Below, piece by piece: positions 56,436 to 64,000 of a stretch of DNA of 64,000 nucleotides (the stretch's first letter is position 1; each line of letters begins with the position of its first letter). The stretch lies in NCBI RefSeq assembly GCF_964019385.1, contig NC_088649.1, positions 25,975,517-26,039,516 of the forward strand, written 5' to 3'. The notes beneath the pieces are model-generated. The model had not been told where the DNA came from. It made no database searches and saw only the letters and a list, made by a program, of their open reading frames with translations. The position numbers and the translations under genes were made by a program. The DNA is from Sycon ciliatum (Eukaryota > Porifera > Calcarea > Leucosolenida > Sycettidae).

Positions 56436-56845
56436 ATTATAGCAATAAAAACTGCTTTAAGGCAGTTTTCTAAAAAAAGTTATTGTGTTCTAGTCCATGG
56501 ACCCCGTCTAAAAAGTAAGAAATTAACGAAATGTGATAGCTGAAAATTAAAATTTCACACAAAACCTCACAATAATCACAACACTTGAAATGCTGCTTTC
56601 AACACTAAACTTGTACTGCACCAACAATTGGCAACATGCATGCATAGGAAAGAGGATCACGAGGGGAAAAGGTCTTCTGCATGTAGCTTTTCATTCTGTG
56701 TGTGATTATTGTGAGGTTTTGTGTGAAATTTTAATTTTCAGCTATCACATTTCGTTAATTTCTTACTTTTTAGACGGGGTCCATGGACTAGAACACAATA
56801 ACTTTTTTTAGAAAACTGCCATAAAGCAGTTTTTATTGCTATAAT
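56436..56845. mobile_element. 410-bp MITE, first copy
   Basis: Long inverted arms start ATTATAGCAATAAAAACTGC and contain TTAACGAAATGTGATAGCTG. The loop holds ACAATTGGCAACATGCATG. A second copy is at 62532-62951. Confidence 0.75.
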
Positions 56846-56913
56846 TTCTTTTGTTTTTCTGTCACCAATCAATGGAATGCCCTATATCAATATGTAAATG
56901 ATGGCCTTCACAT

Positions 56914-59900
56914 GAGTATGCCACAGCGAAAGCTCGGGAGCAGGCGAAGGGACAGCTTGTAAGTTGTTAGAGGTTGCGCGCCTTGCATTGTTTGTCTCAT
57001 TGGCTTATTCCGCATTTGTCTGTATCTATCTGCATCAACATTTTAGCCCCTACTATGACTCTCCCTCTCAATCCTCATGCACCACCTTTTATACCCCATG
57101 CATCTACGCCGACTCAGTCTGGCATCAAAATAGCCACGCTCAATGCATGTAGTTTAAGATACAAACTGCCAGAGATTGCCAGCCTCATCCGCACGCGTCA
57201 GTACGACATCTTGGGTCTATCAGAGACATGGCTAGATCCCGAGATTACAGACGGAGAGCTCAGTATTGACGGGTACAATCTGATTCGAAAAGACCGCACT
57301 CAACGCTTGGGTGGCGGAGTCTGCTTCTACTACCGTCAAGATCTCCCAGTTCGATCCCGCCCAGATCTGCATTCTGAATCTACAGAAACAGTCTGGGTAG
57401 AAATAAACGGAAAACCAGGTCGACACCTGGTTGGTTGCGTGTACCGGCCACCGGGGGAGCCAGTGTCTTACTGGGCAGATTTGGAAGCAGATATTGTACG
57501 AGCAGCTGTGCAGTCTTCTTCCGTGACCCTAGTTGGAGACTTTAATGTAAATATGGACCCAGCCCATCCGGCACCCCAGCACAAACACCTCACCGACCTC
57601 TGTGCTGCGTTTGGCCTCCAGAACATCGTCATGCAGCCGACCCGTGAAACTCCACAGTGCCCTGAAGGCACGATGATCGATCTCATATTGACCAACCCGG
57701 CGCTAGTGTCCCTAGCAACGGTTGTGCCCACTGATATTAGTGACCACAGCGCTGTGGAAGCCTTTATTCAGCTTGCCGTTGACGTTCCACCCGCGTCATC
57801 CACGACGTCGCGGCTGACCAGGAATATACGTGGCGTTGACATTAACTCTTTTCGGCAAGATATCCTTGAGGCTTCTCTACATGATTTTTCGGATCACAAT
57901 GATGTAAATCACATGTGGAAAGAGTGGCACACTAAGTTCCTGTACGTTTTGGACAAGCATGCCCCGCTGCACAACTCTAAGCCTTCCCGGAGGGCGATAC
58001 CTCCCTGGTCTGACAGAGAGCTGCACCAGCTCGAACAGCGTAAACGGCGGCTGCACAGCCGTTGGCGGAAGGATAGGACAAACGGCACACTGTATGCAGA
58101 GTTTAAACAAGCACGTAGCACTGCTCGAAACGCGTATCGGCGCAAGCGAAACGAGTACTTCTCCCGTCAGTGCGAAGAAAATGTGGCCAACCCTAGGAAG
58201 TCTTGGGCCATTCTAAATGCAGTCACTGGGCGTTCACGTCGCCGCCAAGATCCTAGTTGTAGCATCAGCGAGGTGGCCGACACGTTCCACTCCATTGTCA
58301 CCGATCCCAACCGTCCTGAACAACTCTGTACCCCGCACGGTCCCGCTGGACCCGTCTCCTTGACCGAACTTGATCCTGTGACTCCTGCTGACGTCCGACG
58401 TCTCCTTGAGAAGTTGGATGCGCGGAAAGCCACAGGTAGTGACGGCATACCGGGCTCTCTGCTACAGCAGTGTGCTGACTTGCTTTCATATTCTCTTGCT
58501 GTGCTGTTCTGCACCTCGCTGAGGACTGGAACCATTCCATCCGCATTTAAATTGGCGTCTGTCGTGCCACTGTACAAGGCCGGTGACCCATCAGTCCCCA
58601 CCAACTATAGGCCTGTATCCCTTCTCCCAATAGTGTCCAAGTTGCTGGAGAGGGTAGTGCAACACCAGTTAGTTCGTCATTTGGACTTGACCCAGGCATT
58701 ACCCGAAACACAATTTGCCTTCCGCAAGAAATGTTCCACGGAAGACGCCCTCTGTGTGCTGACTGATAATCTGCAGAAGGCGAGAGACAGTGGCAAGACC
58801 ACAGGGCTGTGCCTATTAGACATGTGGAAGGCTTTTGATAAAGTGCACCACGACAAGTTAATTCAAGACCTCCTTGCGGTTGGAATTTCTGGAAAAGCCC
58901 TTAGTTGGTTCGTCGACTACTTGTCCGGCCGCAAGCAGCAGATCCTCATCTCGCCTTCAACCAGCCCTGCTCTGGCTTGCACCTGCGGAGTGGCCCAAGG
59001 CTCTGTTCTCGGCCCTGTCCTCTTCAGTATATACACACGCGATGTCCCTTTGGTTTCCTCGCCTGTGCCAAGTGTACAATTTGCAGACGACATAGCCCTG
59101 TACGACTCCCAGGCCTCAGCGGCGGAAGCGTCCAGAACCCTCACCACAGCGGCAACTGCTCTGGCCGGTTGGCTGAAGTCCCGAGGCCTTATCTTGAACG
59201 CCACCAAGAGCCAGGTTCTGACTATCTCTCCCCAGCAGCATGTACAGGAAGTAACAGTCAAAAGCGGCGACTGTCTCCTCCCCTCAGCGTCTTCTGCGCG
59301 CTACCTCGGCGTTCACCTTGACAATCGCCTAGATTGGGACACCCATGTAAACTATGTGGTCACCAAGGTTGCCAAGAAAATTGGCGCCTTGTGGCGGGCA
59401 CGCCGAAGCCTATCAAGACGCTCTCGTCAGGTGTATGTGAAGGCGGTCATAATGCCCGACCTGCTTTATGGCTCCTGCTGTTTTTCAGCCGCAATGCGAG
59501 AGGGTCAACTGAAACGACTGCAAACCACGCAAAACAGAGCCATCCGCTGTATCGATGGCAACCCGCCCCGGACAGCCATGCAGCCGCTGCTCACTGCTCA
59601 CTCCCTGTACCGTGTCAGCGAGCTCTACAGGCAGAAAATATTGATCACCATCTGGCGGTGCATCAACGCCCGCACCAGCCCTGTGCTCGCCCAGCTTCTG
59701 ACCCCGGCACAAGGCACCCCTACCCGCCATCAGCAGTCAAATGGCCTACTAAGCCAGGCAAACCGTAGCCACCGCGGTCAGCGGAGATTTTCTGTTGCTG
59801 GTGCTCTGCTGTGGAACGCTCTCCCTGGTGAGGTCCGCACAATTACCCGGCTACCTGAGTTTAAGCATGCATGTGTACCATACGCCTGTAGGGAGTAGTT

Positions 59901-60156
59901 TGAGTTGCTGCTGATTGCTCTGCTCTCCCTCCCCGTGCAGTTCAGTAACCCGCACGTAGTATCACAGATACATCGTATTCTCTCTCTCCCCCCGTTTACC
60001 CGCAGTTATTAGTATCCTATTCTCTTACTATGTGCTTCCATAGCTTTTACTATGTTCTTCCATAGCCACTTCTAGGCTAAGCCTTCGCCGTCATTTTATT
60101 GGGTCGTCATCCCGTTTGAATGTGCGAAGTGAAATAAAAACCAACCAACCAACCAA
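56914..60156 (+). mobile_element. LINE (CR1/Jockey group), intact single ORF
   Basis: Insertion defined by comparison with the empty site at 63341-63357 (TTCACAT joined to CATATCAATAC). The 5' leader is about 60 bases, then a 974-codon frame, then a 3' UTR with AATAAA at 60133 and a (CCAA)n tail. No clear target-site duplication. No separate ORF1 is seen, so the 5' end is probably truncated or the family lacks it. Confidence 0.85.
56974..59898 (+). CDS. LINE endonuclease-reverse transcriptase polyprotein
   Basis: 974 codons, uninterrupted. Endonuclease at residues about 50-265: IKIATLNACSL, LGLSETWL, GGVCFYYR, GCVYRPPG, LVGDFNVNMD (about 186) and ISDHSAVEAF (about 255). Reverse transcriptase at about 460-750: KATGSDGIPGSLL, NYRPVSLLPIVSKLLE, FAFRKKCSTEDAL, CLLDMWKAFDKVHHDKL, GVAQGSVLGPVLFSIYTRD and FADDIALY (about 702). 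The tail has YLGVHLDNRLDWDTH, KIGALWRARRSLSRR and ALLWNALPGEVR. Catalytic residues visible in both domains are kept. It copies its own RNA at a nicked target. The first in-frame ATG was used and the true start may be later. Confidence 0.92.
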   Translation: MRALHCLSHWLIPHLSVSICINILAPTMTLPLNPHAPPFIPHASTPTQSGIKIATLNACSLRYKLPEIASLIRTRQYDILGLSETWLDPEITDGELSIDGYNLIRKDRTQRLGGGVCFYYRQDLPVRSRPDLHSESTETVWVEINGKPGRHLVGCVYRPPGEPVSYWADLEADIVRAAVQSSSVTLVGDFNVNMDPAHPAPQHKHLTDLCAAFGLQNIVMQPTRETPQCPEGTMIDLILTNPALVSLATVVPTDISDHSAVEAFIQLAVDVPPASSTTSRLTRNIRGVDINSFRQDILEASLHDFSDHNDVNHMWKEWHTKFLYVLDKHAPLHNSKPSRRAIPPWSDRELHQLEQRKRRLHSRWRKDRTNGTLYAEFKQARSTARNAYRRKRNEYFSRQCEENVANPRKSWAILNAVTGRSRRRQDPSCSISEVADTFHSIVTDPNRPEQLCTPHGPAGPVSLTELDPVTPADVRRLLEKLDARKATGSDGIPGSLLQQCADLLSYSLAVLFCTSLRTGTIPSAFKLASVVPLYKAGDPSVPTNYRPVSLLPIVSKLLERVVQHQLVRHLDLTQALPETQFAFRKKCSTEDALCVLTDNLQKARDSGKTTGLCLLDMWKAFDKVHHDKLIQDLLAVGISGKALSWFVDYLSGRKQQILISPSTSPALACTCGVAQGSVLGPVLFSIYTRDVPLVSSPVPSVQFADDIALYDSQASAAEASRTLTTAATALAGWLKSRGLILNATKSQVLTISPQQHVQEVTVKSGDCLLPSASSARYLGVHLDNRLDWDTHVNYVVTKVAKKIGALWRARRSLSRRSRQVYVKAVIMPDLLYGSCCFSAAMREGQLKRLQTTQNRAIRCIDGNPPRTAMQPLLTAHSLYRVSELYRQKILITIWRCINARTSPVLAQLLTPAQGTPTRHQQSNGLLSQANRSHRGQRRFSVAGALLWNALPGEVRTITRLPEFKHACVPYACRE

Positions 60157-60953
60157 TATCAATACCATATTACACGTATACGCATTGATATGCAAGCCAT
60201 TTCTTGCAGAAAATGGCACTAGCATAATGCATGTTCTTCTGCGAGGAAACATGTGAGCAGTGGTGGTGATACTTTTTTTTTAAACGGAAGTCATTCTGTG
60301 CATGTTGCTGTTGCAGAATTTCATGACTATGTCCAAAAATTGTCTTCCCTTTCAGATTTCTCCCCCTGAATCAGATTTATTTGAGAAATGTTGCCATGCG
60401 CCAGGTGCGTGTCGCAGATGTTTTTGTTGATTCTGTGTTTATAATTGTTTATAGTCATGGGTTATCATGATAAGGTCATCCAGCATCATATTGAAACTGA
60501 AAGGGTAATCCTGTTGATGTCGATACAACTTTTGGAAGTAGTTCAATGACTTCAAACTGTTAGTCCACGATTGTCTAAAACAACACAGCAAAGGAGGAAC
60601 AATAAACATGTATTAAAATGTAAACGAATACATTGCTGAGTCCAAAACCTCGTTCCAACGACTACACTGATCCTGAGGAGAAAAGGGGCAAGGCTATGGT
60701 TGGAGGTACTGAGAGATGAACAAGGCACTCCACAATAATAAAATATTACACATCTTTTGGTGAGTATGAATGATATCCAGTCGATTCTCTTTAGGACGAA
60801 CACCAAGGGACCGATGGTATTTATTCTGTGAGCTTAACCTGTTTAGAGAATACAATTATATCACCAATAGACATACGAATAGATTTCTTCTACAGCGAAA
60901 GATTCTAAGCCACACCGACTCATTGACTCGTCTCGTATGAAACAATTGAGTCA

Positions 60954-61227
60954 CTAGAGAGATTCTGCAAAACGAAAATGCGTACAAACTCTCGCTCTAC
61001 ATCATGAAGTGCGAAACTTCGCACCTTTGGACGCGAAACTTGCAGGGAACGCGAAATGAACTGTCGTAGGAAATGTCGTGAGATCGGGTCATGGCGTACG
61101 TGCACTTGGCCCGCGCAAACTACGAAAATGTGCAGAACGCAAAGTTCGTGCAAAAATTCGCACACACTTTCGCAAGGACTGTCGCGAAACTTCGTTCGAA
61201 TTTTCGTTTTGCAGAACCTCTCTACTG
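60954..61227. mobile_element. MITE with TTCTGCAAAACGAAAAT ends
   Basis: Left AGAGAGATTCTGCAAAACGA and right complement of TCGTTTTGCAGAACCTCTCT are inverted, each followed by GCG-rich words. No coding sequence. Confidence 0.6.
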
Positions 61228-61796
61228 AACCTTTCTTTAGCAACATGACGGCAACTGAAACAGCAACAGAGAAAGTACGATACATGTACTTCACATTCTT
61301 ACAGGTACTACAAACAGATTGCAGATCGTAATTCTTGCTTTGGCGGCACGAAACTTTATTTGGGGCAGTGCAATCTCGGCGGTACTCACAAATCAAACAG
61401 CCCAGACTTGAGTAAACAAATCCAATCATACAAGTACGAGATTTTCACGAGACGAGACTGCACCCATTGGCTTTTTTCGTATGAAACAAACAAGTTACTG
61501 AACCTCTCCACAATAGAGATTTCCCCTGATATGCTAATTTATTTTGCAAACTCGGCCCAGTCAATTGGTACTTGAACCTTTCCCTCCAGATTGGGAACTG
61601 CCAACGATAGTATGCCACTGACCAGTGCCTTACTTGTAAAGTACCAATGTACAATGAATATGAGTATTTCGACAACACATCTAACATAAGCCTTACCGCC
61701 AAGAAGTTGAACTCGCGTTCTTCGCACACTGTAGACAAGGGCAAAAAGATAAAAATGGATCTAAATCCGAATAAAATCAGCACACGCTTCTGTAAA

Positions 61797-62082
61797 TGAA
61801 AGGTGAACATAAGCGAATGAATCGAAGGAAACCGGTCAACTTAGAGATCACCTGTCATCGAGTATTCCGTAAAAGGAGGCCTCGCAGCTCGGCAGCAGAA
61901 AAGCAAAATTTAGAAAAGAGATCCTGTCAACTTTTCCATTATTTATTGCATTCCGCCCCAAAATCAGCACACTTTTCCGGAATGAAAGAGTCAACACAAG
62001 CAAATGAATCAAAGGCAACTGGTCAACTCACCTGTCATTGAGTAATATTCCGCGAAAGGAGGTCTCAGCAGCGCCGAAACGA
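61797..62082. repeat. Tandem duplication of about 185 bases
   Basis: TGAAAGGTGAACATAAGCGA..CCTGTCATCGAGTATTCCG at 61797 recurs as TGAAAGAGTCAACACAAGCA..CCTGTCATTGAGTAATATTCCG at 61982. About 80-85% identical. Confidence 0.6.
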
Positions 62083-62531
62083 AATAAGCCAGGCCATGAG
62101 ACGAAATATCCGAAACAGCTCATGCAAGAAGCAGTTCCAAAGAAGGAAGTTCCTCGAGCATGCACATCCGAACACGGATCCGCGGACTGCATGCACTGAA
62201 TTGAACACAATGTCTGCCGTGCACGTGCACAGCACACGGCTACCATGCGTTGGTAGATCTAATACCGAGCACCTTACGTAGAGACTTACGTAGCCTATGT
62301 GAAATACCGAGCACCTTGCGTAGAAAGTTACGTAGCATAGCGGTGTCGTTTTTTCTGCCATGTGAACACAATAATAGAAAAGCTGACAGGATCGCTTTTC
62401 TAAATGCAAAAACGCAGGAGGAGCGGCACGCGGGGCTCTTCAGCCGCACATGTCGAGTGCTGCGCTTGACAGACGGAGTGCTGAAACAGCGAAAGAAGGA
62501 CAGCCTCGAACGCCAGGTGCAGCACAAGGCA

Positions 62532-62951
62532 CATTATAGCAATAAAAACTGCTTTATGGCAGTTTTCTAAAAAAAGTTATTGTGTTCTAGTCCATTGACC
62601 CCGTCTAAAAAGTAAGAAATTAACGAAATGTGATAGCTGAAAATTAAAATTTCACACAAAACCTCACAATAATCACAACACTTGAAATGCTGCTTTCAAC
62701 ACTAGACTTGTACTGCACCAACAATTGGCAACATGCATGTCATGCATGCAAAGGAAAGAGGATCACGAGGGGAAAAGGTCTTCTACATGTAGCTTTTCAT
62801 TCTGTGTGTGATTATTGTGAGGTTTTGTGTGAAATTTTAATTTTCAGCTATCACATTTCGTTAATTTCTTACTTTTTAGACGGGGTCAATGGACTAGAAC
62901 ACAATAACTTTTTTTAGAAAACTGCCATAAAGCAGTTTTTATTGCTATAAT
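62532..62951. mobile_element. 410-420 bp MITE, second copy
   Basis: Close match to 56436-56845 in both arms and loop, with an extra GTCATGCATG in the loop. The similarity continues to the right (ACCAATCAATGGAATGCC) but not to the left. Confidence 0.75.
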
Positions 62952-62994
62952 TTATTTTGTTTTTTCTAGCACCAATCAATGGAATGCCCTATAT

Positions 62995-63314
62995 CAAGAG
63001 TACATAACCCCCCAGAGTGTGCAACTCCACTGTGGGTGCTGTCCCGACAGAATTTCAAGTTGACGTCATTTTGATGATGCAATGCGCACTGTACACGGAT
63101 TATCAGACGAATCCGGAACCTGTGGTTGACCGAAGCCGATCGATCCTGTACAAAGTATTGGAAAGAAAAACGTGTGATGCGTTGACACCCGTACACATGT
63201 TGTAAATCACTGGTGCAAGGAGCATTGCGTCATAAATAATGACGTCAACTTGAAATTCTGTCGGGACAGCAGGGTATGTGGGAGTTGCACACTCTGGGGG
63301 GTTATGTACTCTTG
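62995..63314. mobile_element. CAAGAGT-family MITE with exact target duplication
   Basis: 320 bases, ends CAAGAGTACATAACCCCCCA and the complement ending GTTATGTACTCTTG. CCTATAT flanks both sides (62988-62994 and 63315-63321). The paralogous site at 56879-56887 is uninterrupted. The arms include TTTCAAGTTGACGTCATT and its inverse. A 7-8 base duplication fits a hAT-like origin. Confidence 0.82.
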
Positions 63315-64000
63315 CCTATATCAATATGTAAATGATGGCCTTCACATCATATCAATACTGTATTATACGCACTGATGTGCAAGCCTTTTCTTGCAGAAAA
63401 TGGCACAAGCATGTTCTTCTGCGGGGAAACATGTGAGTTGTGGTGGACCGTGGTGATACTTTTTTTTTATACGGTCATTCTGTGCATGTTGCTGTAGCAG
63501 AATTTCATGACTCTGTCATAAAATTGTCTTGCCTTTCAGATATTTCAGATTTATTTGAGAAATGTAATCAGGTGCGTGTCGCAGATGTTTTTCTTGATTC
63601 TGTGTTTATAATGGTTTATAAGTATGGGTTATCGTGATAAGGTCATCCTGCATCATATTGCACTGAAATCGTAACCCTGTTGATGTTGATACAACTTTTG
63701 GAAGTAGTTCAATGACTTCAAACTGTTAGTCCACGATTTTCTAAAACAACACAGCAAAGGAGGAAAAATAAACATGTATTAAAATGTAAACAAATACATT
63801 GTCGAGTCCGACACATCGTTCCAACAACTACACTGATCCTGAGGATAAAAGGGGCAAGGCTATGGTTGGAGGTACTGAGAAATAAACAAGGCACTCCATA
63901 ATAATAAAATCTTACACATCTTTTGGTGAGTTTGAATGATATCCAGTCGAACCTCTTTAGGACGAACACCAAGGGACCGATGGCATTTATTCTGTGCGTT
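63315..64000. repeat. Second copy of the repeat around the intact LINE
   Basis: Aligns with 60157-60840 at roughly 90% (shared words include TTGATGTYGATACAACTTTT and CAAGGCTATGGTTGGAGGTA) and runs off the window. No protein recognised in it. Confidence 0.75.

Noticed and set aside
1-64000. CRISPR array or bacterial operons
   Set aside because: The direct repeats have no uniform unique spacers, and the split exons and LINEs show animal nuclear DNA.

Overview
This is eukaryotic, almost certainly metazoan, nuclear DNA. It has many short exons with canonical GT-AG borders, EGF-like and ADAM-type disintegrin/cysteine-rich modules (animal extracellular architecture), long repeat-filled introns and a mixed load of CR1/Jockey-like LINEs, a Gypsy LTR element, Penelope-like elements and many small inverted-repeat DNA elements. 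A marine invertebrate (a sponge is one possibility) would fit, but the sequence alone does not fix the taxon.

Positions 1 to about 46,600 hold the 3' part of one large plus-strand gene. I find 23 exons. All 22 visible introns are phase 1, so every internal exon is a multiple of three. A cassette of six exons is repeated in tandem: domain A (about 105 aa, unidentified), B1 (28 aa, 4 Cys), B2 (29 aa, 6-Cys EGF), B3 (27 aa, 4 Cys), B4 (29 aa, 6-Cys EGF) and domain C (about 125 aa, Cys-rich, ending VICEG, possibly C-type-lectin-like). Unit 1 spans 1913-9752, unit 2 13010-19367 (no B1) and unit 3 20711-28239. Unit 4 (30418-41644) has A, B1, B2 and B4 only and runs into an exon coding the C-terminal half of a disintegrin domain plus an ADAM cysteine-rich region (42915-43622). 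A Thr/Ser-rich tail exon ends at a stop at 46579. About 1,600 residues are visible. No signal peptide, protease domain or transmembrane segment is seen, so the start lies upstream of the window and the visible end looks secreted. Introns of different units share sequence, so whole genomic blocks were duplicated.

The introns carry most of the mobile DNA: a decayed minus-strand LINE (4440-6300), a 1.97-kb palindromic Penelope-like insertion inside a Tc1/mariner-like element (10492-12970), a small mirror-image element (13650-14050), a piggyBac-like MITE (14104-14716), inverted Penelope-like 3' ends (15940-18112), a 35-bp minisatellite (21780-22364), a PIF/Harbinger-like MITE (25162-25686), and a LINE endonuclease fragment followed by a nearly complete Gypsy element (31190-37460).

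From 46,600 to 64,000 I see no host gene. This part is repeat-derived: satellites, LINE fragments (one interrupted by a 1.1-kb element with CAGGGGCGGAT ends), a hAT-like protein fragment, and an intact LINE ORF of 974 codons (56974-59898). That LINE sits inside one copy of a longer repeat whose second copy (62532-64000) lacks the LINE but carries its own MITE, so each copy supplies an empty site for the other.

Two things stand out: the tandem A/EGF/C cassettes joined to an ADAM-like tail, and seven hammerhead-ribozyme-like motifs from four sequence families, at least one family being tied to a Penelope-like protein end.
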